In this document: positions 16,272 to 24,157 of the stretch, piece by piece
Layout of the letters: every line of letters begins with the position of its first letter
Position numbering within the stretch: the first letter of the stretch is position 1
From: Tropicimonas isoalkanivorans
Lineage (GTDB): Bacteria; Pseudomonadota; Alphaproteobacteria; Rhodobacterales; Rhodobacteraceae
DNA length: 64,000 bases
Assembly: GCF_900112335.1 (NCBI RefSeq)
Contig: NZ_FOLG01000011.1
Span: 1-64,000 of the forward strand
Direction: 5' to 3'
Notes under the pieces: model-generated
What the model saw: only the letters and a program-made list of their open reading frames with translations
What the model was told of the DNA's origin: nothing
Databases searched by the model: none
Made by a program: the position numbers and the translations under genes

Positions 16272-19200
16272 GCCGCGAACCGGGCCCGAGCAAGATCCAT
16301 GATCTTGAGTTCGAGATCGTCGAGCACCTCCACGGGCAGGTCGACGCCCCTCTCGTCACGCAGAACGTCGAAGAAGTAGTCATCAATGGCATTGCGCAGT
16401 TTGTTCTGGGCCACTTCGTTCGACCAGATGTCGACGATCAGGTGGGACTTGATGATGTCGATGATCTCCAGGGCGATGGATGCTGCTTCGTCGCCGGCCA
16501 CCGGCTCATCGTCCTTGATCTTGAGCTGACCTTCCAGGACGCCGAAGAACGCCTGTGCATCCTCATCGCCCCGGATGCTTTCGGGAACATCCCGGCCCCG
16601 ATCCTTGCGTGCCACCTTGCTCGCGAGGTCCACGACGCTGTTCAGGTACTCGCGCTCAGAGAGCCGCTTCTCGCGATAGGCGCGAATGGTCTCTTCGAGC
16701 AGCTCGGAGAACTGTTTGTAGAACGTCGGGTCCTCATCCATCTTCTCGGTGATTGCCCTCCGGGTGGCGCTGGCGATGCGGTCCGCCCTCGAGGCTTCGG
16801 AGACGCCCGTCTCCTCGACGACCGCCTTCAGCGCGTCAGGATCGTTGATGTTCACCACCTCGATGATGGTCTCGGCAGGCATCGCCACGACATGGTCATC
16901 GAGCAGCTTCTGGATCTTCGGCTCGAACTCGCGGACATCGACCGTCTCCTGGTAGCGGAGCTGGACCGACCGCTTGAGCTCGGAGAACTGCTTCCAGTCC
17001 CGCTTCAGGGCGTCGACCTTGGCCTCGTCGAAGACATCGAACAGCTTGTCCGATGAGAGCGATATGTGCAGGCACCGGCTGAAAGCCTTGAGGCGCGCGT
17101 AGAACTCGTGGCGCAGCGCTTCGTCAGCGAGGTGCTGCTCGAACTGCTCCATGTCCTTCTTGTTCCGGACCGGCTTGAAGAGGTCCCAGAGCTGGTCGTG
17201 TAGCTGGGGCAGCTTGCGGATCTCCTCCCGGACATCGTGCACCGTCCCTGCGAGGTCCGCGGCCTCGTAACCTTCGAACGCACTATAGGTCGTCAGGGCG
17301 CTATCCAGCTCGCCGAGTAGCCCCTCGTAGTCGACGATGAAGCCGAACTGCTTCTCCGTTCCGCCGTCCTCGTAGAGCCGGTTCACCCGCGCAATCGCCT
17401 GCAGGAGATTGTGTTCCTTCAGGGACTTGCAGACGTAAAGCACCGTGTTCCGGGGCGCGTCGAAGCCAGTGAGCAGCTTGGAGACGACGATCAGGATCTC
17501 CGGATCGCCGGAGCCCTTGAAGGCATCGATGATCTGGCGGTTGTACTCCTCCTCGGTCTTGTAGCGCGTCATCATCTGCGACCAGAAGCGGCGTACGAGG
17601 TCCTTGGACTCCTGGTCGACCTCCTCGTTGCCCTCGTTTTCGTCAGGCGGGGAGATGACGATCGCGTTCGAGACGTGGCCGATCTCGTCGAGAACCTCCT
17701 TGAAGCGGACCGCCGCCGCCTTCGAAGGAGCAACGAGCTGTGCCTTGAAGCCAGTCCCCTGCCAGTGCTGGCGATAGTGCTCGGAGATGTCGAACGCCTT
17801 GGCTCGGATGGCCTGGTCGGTCTTCGACAGCGCGTCCATCCGGGAGAACTTGCGCTTGAGGTCAGCCTTCTGGCTGTCAGTCAGCCCCTCGCTGATCTTC
17901 TCGAACCAGCGGTCGATCACGGTTCCCGAGACCTGCTGCTCGACAAGCCGACCCTCGTAGAGCAGCGGCACGACGGCGCCGTCGGCGACCGCCTCGTCGA
18001 TCGCGTAGCGGTGGATCAGCCGCCCGAAGGTCGACAGCGTGTTCTTCTCCTTCTTCAGCAGGGGCGTTCCGGTGAAGCCGAGGTAGCAGGCCTTGGGCAG
18101 AAGGCGCCGCATCTTGGCGGCGAACTGGCTGTGGCCGCCATAGCGACCCGTCTGCGTCCTGTGGCTCTCGTCCACCAGCACGAAGATGTTCGGATCCTCA
18201 TCCACCAGCTTGCTGTTCCTCAGCGCCGTGTCGAACTTGTTGATGATCGTGGTGACCAGCGGAGCCTTGTTGTGTACGAGCTCCAGAAGGTGAGACCCAC
18301 TCGTCGCCCGAACCGGCTCCAGGTCACAGGACTTGAAGGTATCCTTGATCTGCTTGTCGAGATCGTCGCGGTCCGTGACAATAATGATCCGTGGGTTTTC
18401 GATGCTGCGCTCGAGAGCGAGCGAGCGCCCCAGCATCACCATCGTCAGCGATTTGCCCGAGCCCTGCGTGTGCCAGATCACGCCGCCCTTGCGGGCGCCG
18501 CTCACGTCGTGCTGCTTGACGGTCTCGACGGCGCGCCGGATTCCGAAGAACTGCTGGTGGCGCGCAACCTTGCGGACGCCGCCGTCGAACACGGTGAAGC
18601 GGCGGATGAGGTCGAGCAGCCGCTCGGGGCGACACAGCGCGTACACCGTCCGGTCCTGAACCGTGACCGCGCGCGCGCCCTCAGCGGCCATCGCGTCGAA
18701 ATAGGCGCGCGCGCCCGCGAAATCACCGGAGAAGATGGCGTCCTTCTCCGCCGCAGTGAGCACGCGGTTGGCAAAGGGCGCGATGGCCTCGTCGGTGTCT
18801 TCCTCGTCCCGCCAAGTCTGCCAGAACTTCCGCGGCGTCCCAACCGTCGCATAGCGCGCCTCGTTCCGATTCATGCCGATCAGCAGCTGGGCGAAGTGGA
18901 AGAGCTGCGGGATGTTGTCCTCGTTCTGGTAGCCGATCAGCTGGCTATCCGCCTTTTTGAGGCTCTCGGTCGGCCGCTTGTTCTCGATCACGAGGATCGG
19001 GATCCCGTTCACGAACGCGACGATGTCGCAACGCTTGGTCTGGCTTGACCCGGTCCTCTCGACCGAGAACTCGGCCGTGACGTGGAAGACGTTGTTCTCC
19101 GGCCGCTCCCAATCGATGTAGCGGAACGAGTAGCTCTTCGAGTCGCCGTCGATGGACTTGGTGATGGTCGTGCCGAGCACGAGCGTGTCGTAGATGTCCT

Positions 19201-19483
19201 GGTTCGTCCCGCGTAGCCCCTTCAGCCGATCTGGAGTGGGCTTGAGTCGCCGCATCGCCTCGTGCGCATCCTCGAGGTCGAACCCATACTCGCGGCCGCG
19301 ATGCGTGAAGCGGTTGATGCGCATGAGCTGCTCAGCGAGCACATCGTCCAGCACCACGTTCCGCAGGCGCCCGCTACGCAGGCGAAGCGCCTCCTCCTGC
19401 GAGAGTGGGGTGAACCCGAGCGCCACCAAGAGCTGCAGCGCTGGCACCTGGGATTGGTGTTTCTCGGCGGCGTTGAAGGTCAT
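16268..19483 (-). CDS. hsdR: Type I restriction enzyme R subunit (translocase/nuclease)
   Basis: The 1071-residue motor subunit of a type I system. An N-terminal PD-(D/E)xK nuclease is visible as RCDIVAFVNGIPILVIENKRPTES (about 150-175). SF2 helicase motifs follow: Walker A THTQGSGKSL-type site (read as WHTQGSGKSLTMV), DESHRTQTG, GFTGTPLL, and the C-terminal VSKLLTGFDAPRNTVLYV and QAIARVNR. A C-terminal helical region would dock to the methylase. It lies 140 bp downstream of the DUF3800 gene. Confidence 0.96.
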   Translation of the reverse strand: MTFNAAEKHQSQVPALQLLVALGFTPLSQEEALRLRSGRLRNVVLDDVLAEQLMRINRFTHRGREYGFDLEDAHEAMRRLKPTPDRLKGLRGTNQDIYDTLVLGTTITKSIDGDSKSYSFRYIDWERPENNVFHVTAEFSVERTGSSQTKRCDIVAFVNGIPILVIENKRPTESLKKADSQLIGYQNEDNIPQLFHFAQLLIGMNRNEARYATVGTPRKFWQTWRDEEDTDEAIAPFANRVLTAAEKDAIFSGDFAGARAYFDAMAAEGARAVTVQDRTVYALCRPERLLDLIRRFTVFDGGVRKVARHQQFFGIRRAVETVKQHDVSGARKGGVIWHTQGSGKSLTMVMLGRSLALERSIENPRIIIVTDRDDLDKQIKDTFKSCDLEPVRATSGSHLLELVHNKAPLVTTIINKFDTALRNSKLVDEDPNIFVLVDESHRTQTGRYGGHSQFAAKMRRLLPKACYLGFTGTPLLKKEKNTLSTFGRLIHRYAIDEAVADGAVVPLLYEGRLVEQQVSGTVIDRWFEKISEGLTDSQKADLKRKFSRMDALSKTDQAIRAKAFDISEHYRQHWQGTGFKAQLVAPSKAAAVRFKEVLDEIGHVSNAIVISPPDENEGNEEVDQESKDLVRRFWSQMMTRYKTEEEYNRQIIDAFKGSGDPEILIVVSKLLTGFDAPRNTVLYVCKSLKEHNLLQAIARVNRLYEDGGTEKQFGFIVDYEGLLGELDSALTTYSAFEGYEAADLAGTVHDVREEIRKLPQLHDQLWDLFKPVRNKKDMEQFEQHLADEALRHEFYARLKAFSRCLHISLSSDKLFDVFDEAKVDALKRDWKQFSELKRSVQLRYQETVDVREFEPKIQKLLDDHVVAMPAETIIEVVNINDPDALKAVVEETGVSEASRADRIASATRRAITEKMDEDPTFYKQFSELLEETIRAYREKRLSEREYLNSVVDLASKVARKDRGRDVPESIRGDEDAQAFFGVLEGQLKIKDDEPVAGDEAASIALEIIDIIKSHLIVDIWSNEVAQNKLRNAIDDYFFDVLRDERGVDLPVEVLDDLELKIMDLARARFAA

Positions 19484-19510
19484 GGGGCGCGCTCCCGGGC
19501 CCGGATTAAC

Positions 19511-19539
19511 TTGCGGTTAAGGGGCTCTGTGGCTATATA
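19511..19539 (+). promoter_or_regulatory. Candidate sigma-70-type promoter opposing the hsd operon
   Basis: TTGCGG (19511-19516), a 17-base spacer and TATATA (19534-19539), on the plus strand in the gap between hsdR and the DUF3800 gene, both of which are on the minus strand. It would fire rightward toward the hairpin at 19570-19604. Confidence 0.45.
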
Positions 19540-19546
19540 CGGATCA

Positions 19547-19608
19547 AAGGATTGGGCATTTCCCGGTCGACAAAGGGGTCCTGGAGCTTCCGGGGCCCCT
19601 TTGTTTTT
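19547..19608 (+). ncRNA. Candidate small RNA inside the restriction operon
   Basis: A promoter-like pair upstream and a strong Rho-independent terminator define a transcript of about 60 bases with no reading frame. It is antisense to the hsdR leader region of the operon mRNA. The terminator has a 9-bp stem (ACAAAGGGG/CCCCTTTGT) followed by TTTT. Read on the minus strand the hairpin has no following T-run, so it suits a plus-strand transcript better than operon termination. It could tune hsdR expression; there is no direct proof. Confidence 0.4.
19570..19608 (+). terminator. Rho-independent terminator between hsdR and the DUF3800 gene
   Basis: ACAAAGGGG (19570-19578) pairs perfectly with CCCCTTTGT (19596-19604), continuing into TTTT. 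The loop contains a minor GGA/TCC stem. It is oriented for plus-strand transcripts although every neighbouring gene is on the minus strand. Confidence 0.7.
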
Positions 19609-19625
19609 CCCGACCTGACAAGCGC

Positions 19626-20357
19626 TTAGGGGAAGCATTTGAGCCCTCCCAGCTTGGGCCGGGTGATCTCGAACGCGCGGTTCGGTTGGCCGGGGCGCAG
19701 CTGCGACAGCGCGATGGGTCGGGCCGTCAGGTCGGCCAGTTGAAGACCGGACGCGTTCGCGGCCTTCGGGATGAACACCGGCTGGAAGTCGAAGCGGCTG
19801 AAGTCGTGCCGTCGGTAGCCCCAATGGCTGTCGTTCCCGGCGATACGGCGGAACTCCAGCTCGAGCTCTGCATCCTCCCTGGCGCCCCGGCTCTCGAAGA
19901 CGACATGCACGGTCTTCCCGTGCTGCTTTTCCGCCGTCAGCATCATGTGCAGCCGCTCCATGCAGAAATGCAGGGCGATCTCGTAGGGGTTCCAGGGGTT
20001 GGCGTATTTCGCCCGGTGCTTCTCCTTATGGATGACCGAGGCGAAGATCGTCATCGGCGCGGTCTCGATGAGCGCGTTCAACTCGTCCATGAAGCGTGTC
20101 CGCAAGGCACGGTCGGTGCGCAATACGCCGAAGGGGCCGAGGCTCTTGCGGATTTCATGCTCGTGCAGCACGACCGTATCGTGACCCCAGATGCCGAATT
20201 TCAGGCCCTGCATCGCGGGAACGATCTCTGCCGTGTAGGCATCCTTGCGCATGACGCAAAACGTCAGGGCGAACATCGGGTATTGCGGGTCGATATTGAC
20301 CATCCCGTGATCGCCGCTCTCGTCGGCATAGACGATGAAGTCTGAAAAGTCAGGCAA
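19626..20357 (-). CDS. DUF3800 domain protein (predicted RNase H-like nuclease)
   Basis: The 243-residue protein opens with FIVYADESGDHG, the DUF3800 signature, followed by VVFESRGAREDAEL and the C-terminal SGLQLADLTARPIA. These acidic positions match the metal-binding core expected of an RNase H-like fold. Its start overlaps the upstream hsdS by 8 bp, so it is an integral member of the type I operon. DUF3800 genes recur near restriction and other defence genes. A role as accessory effector is inference. Confidence 0.88.
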   Translation of the reverse strand: MPDFSDFIVYADESGDHGMVNIDPQYPMFALTFCVMRKDAYTAEIVPAMQGLKFGIWGHDTVVLHEHEIRKSLGPFGVLRTDRALRTRFMDELNALIETAPMTIFASVIHKEKHRAKYANPWNPYEIALHFCMERLHMMLTAEKQHGKTVHVVFESRGAREDAELELEFRRIAGNDSHWGYRRHDFSRFDFQPVFIPKAANASGLQLADLTARPIALSQLRPGQPNRAFEITRPKLGGLKCFP

Positions 20358-21588
20358 CCGGCGCCTCCAGCTTGACCCGCCACTCGCCCGTCAGCAGCTT
20401 CTGCATCAGGCCGCGCTTCTGGCGGGTCAGGGCTCCGATTTCAGCGTCGAGGAGGGCGAGCTCCGTGCGACCGGTGGAGAGCGCACCCGCGATCTTGTCT
20501 TGGGTCGTTCTGTCCGGCCGCCTCACGGGCGAGGCCAGCCAATCTTCGGGGGACACTCGACGTGCCTTTCGTTGACCACGGGCAAGATGAATTTGGCGCG
20601 TGTAGTAAGCCGGGCGCGTCAGGTATTCGATGAGCCAGATCGGATTGACCGCATCGGAACAGTCGAAAGCTGGCAAGTCGAGCGTGGACTCGCAGCCGTC
20701 GAGTTCCGGCCCGAGCAGGGCAAAAGCTCCGTTGAGGAAGTCGAGCTTGCTCCAGATCAGTTGCCCAGCGCTGCGCCGGTAGTAGCGGGTATTGGCGCTG
20801 CCCCCGCGCACATCGACTTTTTCGACTGCGCCCTTGCCATAGAGACGGACGGAAATCTTGCGCGCTGTTGCACCATCGGTTCCCGGCTCTCGGCTTTCGG
20901 TCAGGAAGTCGCCGAACAGCGCGGGATGACCGGTGCGGCTTGCTGCTGCAATGAGCTTGTCGCGTAACCCTTCGAACCGTCGTGCCTTCGCCGCGCGGAG
21001 GTTAGTGAGCTTTTCGAGCGCCTCGTCCCAGGTCCGCAGGATCTCGGCGATCTTGCGCTGTTCGGGGAGCGGGGGGAGCGCCACCATGAAGTCCCGGACC
21101 GCGTGGATCGAAAACTCGAGGCGCGTCGAGCCCACTACGAGGTTGTCTATACGTCTCTGGGTCTGTGGTGCTTGGATTTGCAGTGAGAGGAACTGCGCGT
21201 CGCAGCAAGGCTTTGGGCGAATCCGCGCGATCTCGCGTGCGATGTTCCCTTTGAAGCCGTCAGGTACGACGCCAACTTCGCCGATCGTGCCCTTGACCGA
21301 CAGCAGGACATCGCCGCCTTGGACGCGGCTGCCCATGTATTGGCCTTCGATCTTTGGCGACGCACGATGGAGTACGACGTCTCCGATGCGCCGAATGTGC
21401 TTGATCGGCACGATGGGGACTCCACCCGGCGTGACTGGCCCGATCTGCACGACACCGTAGCGAATTGGCGCGCTGGGCTCGGTGATCTCCTCCAAGCTCA
21501 CGACGTCCCAGCCCGTCGGGAGGAGGCCGATCTTGGTTTCTTTGTATCCCCCTCGCTCGGGCGAGCATTCTTCTGCCGCCTTAAGCAT
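20350..21588 (-). CDS. hsdS: Type I restriction specificity subunit (full length, two target domains)
   Basis: The 412-residue HsdS has two target-recognition domains separated by a coiled segment ALPPLPEQRKIAEILRTWDEAL (about 175-195). A second conserved helix closes the C terminus (ALLDAEIGALTRQKRGLMQKLLTGEWRV). The QRKIAEIL and QKRGLMQKLL repeats are the HsdS hallmarks that contact HsdM. Overlaps of 8 bp with hsdM upstream and with the DUF3800 gene downstream show one operon. The recognition sequence cannot be deduced. Confidence 0.93.
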   Translation of the reverse strand: MLKAAEECSPERGGYKETKIGLLPTGWDVVSLEEITEPSAPIRYGVVQIGPVTPGGVPIVPIKHIRRIGDVVLHRASPKIEGQYMGSRVQGGDVLLSVKGTIGEVGVVPDGFKGNIAREIARIRPKPCCDAQFLSLQIQAPQTQRRIDNLVVGSTRLEFSIHAVRDFMVALPPLPEQRKIAEILRTWDEALEKLTNLRAAKARRFEGLRDKLIAAASRTGHPALFGDFLTESREPGTDGATARKISVRLYGKGAVEKVDVRGGSANTRYYRRSAGQLIWSKLDFLNGAFALLGPELDGCESTLDLPAFDCSDAVNPIWLIEYLTRPAYYTRQIHLARGQRKARRVSPEDWLASPVRRPDRTTQDKIAGALSTGRTELALLDAEIGALTRQKRGLMQKLLTGEWRVKLEAPVA

Positions 21589-23098
21589 CGACGCCCAGCT
21601 CCTTCAGATACCCGGCCATCTTCGCCCGAACCTCGGCCAGCTCGGCCTCGATCCGCAGGATGTCCGTTTGCACGGCGGCGACGTCGATCTCTTCCTCGGG
21701 CTCGAAGGTGTCGACATAGCGGGGGATGTTCAGGTTGTAGCCGTTCTCGGCGATCTCGTCGGGGCTGGCCCGGTGCGAATACCGCTCGACCTCGGCGCGG
21801 GCGCTGTAGGTCTCCAGCACCTTCGCCAAATTCGCGTCGTCCATCACGTTCTGGGTCTTGCCCGGTGTGAATTCCTTGCTGGCGTCAATGAACAGCACGT
21901 CGCGCCGGTCCGCGTTCGCGCCGCCTTCCTCGCGCGAGCGGTCGAAGATCAGGATGACGACCGGAATACCCGTGGTGGTGAACAGGTTGGCGGGCAGGCC
22001 GACGACGGCGTCGAGCAGGTTCTCCTCGATCAGCTGCTGGCGGATGCGCCCCTCGGCGCCGCCCCGGAACAAGACGCCATGCGGCACGATCACCGCAACA
22101 CGGCCTGACTGGCGCTTGGCGATCTCGATCATGTGGGTGATGAAGGCGTAGTCGCCCTTGGACTTGGGCGGCACGCCACGCCAGAAGCGCTTATACTGGT
22201 CGCTGTCGGCATCCTCCGCGCCCCATTTGTCAAGTGAGAACGGCGGATTGGCGAGTACCACGTCGAAGCGCATCAGATGGTCGCCCTCGACCAGCGCCGG
22301 GCTGTTGAGCGTGTCGCACCATTCGATGCGGGCGGCGTCCTTTGCGTGCAGGAACATGTTCATCCGGGCCAGCGCCCAGGTTGCTCCGTTCACCTCCTGC
22401 CCATAGAGGGCGAAGTTCTCCGACCCGACCTCTTGCGAGGCCTGGATAAGCAGCGAGCCAGAGCCGCAGGCGGGATCGCAGATCGTATTGCCGGGCTGCG
22501 GTGCCGCCAGCTTGGCCAGCAGACGCGACACGGCCGTCGGCGTGTAAAACTCGCCCGCCTTCTTTCCGGCGTCCGAGGCGAAGCGCGAGATCAGGTAGAT
22601 GTAGCACTCGCCGATGATGTCCTCGGTCACCCGCGACGGGCGCAGGTCGAGCGCGGGCTTGGCGAAGTCCTCGAGGAGGTTCTTGAGGCGGCGGTTGCGA
22701 TCCTTCGGGCGGCCGAGATTGGCCTCGGAGTTGAAGTCGATGTTGCGGAAGACGCCCTCGAGCTTGGCGCGGTTCGCATCCTCGATCTTCTCGAGCGCGA
22801 TGTTGATCAGCTCGCCGATGTTGGCCTCGTTCCGCTGGGCGTAGAGGTCGTAGAAGCTGGCGCTCTCGGGCAGGATGAACCGTTCGCGTTCGAGGCGGCG
22901 GCGAATGCGGGCCTCGTCGTCACCGTACTGCTTGCGGTAGGTCTCGAGGTGGTCGTTCCAGAGGTCCGAAATGTACTTCAGGAACAACATCACGAGGATG
23001 TAGTCCTTGTACTGACCGGCATCGACGGCGCCCCGGAAGGTGTCGCAGGCCGCCCAAGCGGTCTGATTGATCTGCTGTTGGGTAATCTGATCGGTCAT
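21581..23098 (-). CDS. hsdM: Type I restriction N6-adenine methyltransferase subunit
   Basis: The 505-residue methylase has an N-terminal helical HsdM domain (ACDTFRGAVDAGQYKDYILV), SAM motif I DPACGSGSLLIQ and catalytic motif IV NPPF (VLANPPFSLDKWG). The N-terminal and catalytic regions are intact. Its start shares a base with the stop of the half-length hsdS (TGATG), so the two are probably translationally coupled. Confidence 0.96.
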   Translation of the reverse strand: MTDQITQQQINQTAWAACDTFRGAVDAGQYKDYILVMLFLKYISDLWNDHLETYRKQYGDDEARIRRRLERERFILPESASFYDLYAQRNEANIGELINIALEKIEDANRAKLEGVFRNIDFNSEANLGRPKDRNRRLKNLLEDFAKPALDLRPSRVTEDIIGECYIYLISRFASDAGKKAGEFYTPTAVSRLLAKLAAPQPGNTICDPACGSGSLLIQASQEVGSENFALYGQEVNGATWALARMNMFLHAKDAARIEWCDTLNSPALVEGDHLMRFDVVLANPPFSLDKWGAEDADSDQYKRFWRGVPPKSKGDYAFITHMIEIAKRQSGRVAVIVPHGVLFRGGAEGRIRQQLIEENLLDAVVGLPANLFTTTGIPVVILIFDRSREEGGANADRRDVLFIDASKEFTPGKTQNVMDDANLAKVLETYSARAEVERYSHRASPDEIAENGYNLNIPRYVDTFEPEEEIDVAAVQTDILRIEAELAEVRAKMAGYLKELGVDA

Positions 23099-23688
23099 CA
23101 GGCAATTTCCTTCTGATCGGCGGCCTTCGCGGCATCGCCGAGAATGGCGCTTACGAGTTCTTCGCGGCGAGCGGCGAGTTGCCGGAGCAGCTGCCCCTCC
23201 TGCCGGGCGAGGGCATCGAGTTCGACGATACGTTTCTGCGTGGAGAGGTCAGGCACGGCGATCTCGAGGTTCTCGAGGACCGCCATCGGGATCATCCTGA
23301 GGCTTGTGCCTTGCGCTTCCGCGCCGAGCCTCCGCTGCGCATCGGGCTGGTTGATGGCCCATGCCACGTATTCGGGGAGAACGCGGTCCCTGTCCGGGCG
23401 AACGATCACCAACGGGACGATGACCACGACGGGCTCCGGCAGCGGATCGCGAATGGCCGCTGCAGCGTTCGGCTCGCCACGCGAGCGAAAGACGACCTCG
23501 CCGCCGCGGACGAAGTATCGGTCGGACAGCTTGCTCAGGTCATACCTCTGGAAGTCAGGGCCTGGCGCTTCGCCGTTCGTTCCAACGTCACGCAGCTGAA
23601 GCGCCGGCACGCCGCCCTCCGGCAGCGGATCGAGCCTGCCGCGCGCCGTGTAGCCGGAGTGAATGTCAGAGAGCTCCGCGAGCCGCAT
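23098..23688 (-). CDS. Half-length type I specificity subunit (single target domain)
   Basis: The 196-residue protein resembles one half of HsdS: a target-recognition domain (SDIHSGYTARGRLDPL near the start, FVRGGEVVFRSRGEPNAAAA) followed by one conserved helix (TQKRIVELDALARQEGQLLRQLAARREELVSAIL). It is the first gene of the hsd operon, ahead of hsdM, in addition to the full-length hsdS after hsdM. It starts inside the operon's dyad region and lacks a strong ribosome site. It is intact at both ends relative to half-S proteins, so an encoded half subunit is more likely than a fragment. Confidence 0.82.
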   Translation of the reverse strand: MRLAELSDIHSGYTARGRLDPLPEGGVPALQLRDVGTNGEAPGPDFQRYDLSKLSDRYFVRGGEVVFRSRGEPNAAAAIRDPLPEPVVVIVPLVIVRPDRDRVLPEYVAWAINQPDAQRRLGAEAQGTSLRMIPMAVLENLEIAVPDLSTQKRIVELDALARQEGQLLRQLAARREELVSAILGDAAKAADQKEIA

Positions 23689-23697
23689 GGAAGAATA

Positions 23698-23719
23698 CTC
23701 TGTAAGGCAATTTACAGAG
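23698..23719. promoter_or_regulatory. Inverted repeat upstream of the hsd operon (candidate operator)
   Basis: CTCTGTAA, 6 bases, TTACAGAG: a perfect 8-bp dyad 10-31 bases upstream of the first hsd start codon. Weaker half-sites of the same type (CTGTAAA and CTACAGAG) follow at about 23750-23780, in an AT-rich patch with a T-run. This pattern suits a repressor controlling the restriction operon. Confidence 0.55.
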
Positions 23720-23770
23720 ATTTAGGCGAGCCCGTCTGCCGAGTCAATCCTGTAAAACGCAGTTTTTTTC

Positions 23771-24157
23771 CTACAGAGAAAAATGCAATGCTTGATGCTG
23801 CCATGTGAGCGGAAACGGCTCAAGCACCTCGGCCAGCCTCACCTCCGGCCCCTGCTTTCCGTCCAAGATGCCCTCGATGATGTCAGGCGCGAGCAGCGTG
23901 AGCCGCAGAACGCGAGTCATGTAGGAGGGCGCGATGCCCTCCCGTTCGGCCAGTTCGGCGATCGTGGCGTATTCGCCCGACTCGAGCATCCGCTTCCATC
24001 GGAACGCACGGGCCAGCGCCTTGCCGAGAGCGCTGTCCGTCCGCCGCGGCTGCGCGACGCCCTCCGGGAGCCGCATCTCCTTCCGCCCGCCGCGCTTCAC
24101 GATACGGAACGGAACGTGGAGCGTCACCATCTCGGGGACCGGGGCCCCGCGGGTCAT
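23771..24157 (-). CDS. HTH protein of the recombinase cassette
   Basis: The 128-residue protein contains a ParB/KorB-type helix-turn-helix, ATIAELAEREGIAPSYMTRVLRLTLLAP (about 69-96), after a basic KRGGRKEMRLPEG segment. Its ATG overlaps the recombinase stop (ATGA), so it is the distal gene of that cassette. The longer frame to 24313 lies inside the recombinase gene and is rejected. A role in regulation or in the recombination complex is likely; proteins of this kind recur after this recombinase family. Confidence 0.78.
   Translation of the reverse strand: MTRGAPVPEMVTLHVPFRIVKRGGRKEMRLPEGVAQPRRTDSALGKALARAFRWKRMLESGEYATIAELAEREGIAPSYMTRVLRLTLLAPDIIEGILDGKQGPEVRLAEVLEPFPLTWQHQALHFSL

Noticed and set aside
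17411-19048. Long plus-strand frame of 545 codons opposite hsdR
   Set aside because: It is the codon-bias shadow of hsdR: the protein is Arg/Leu/Val-rich with no family motif and hsdR shows full helicase and nuclease motifs on the other strand.
23760-23785. T-run near 23764 as a terminator of the recombinase cassette
   Set aside because: No stable stem precedes it in the leftward direction; it fits an AT-rich promoter/operator patch better.
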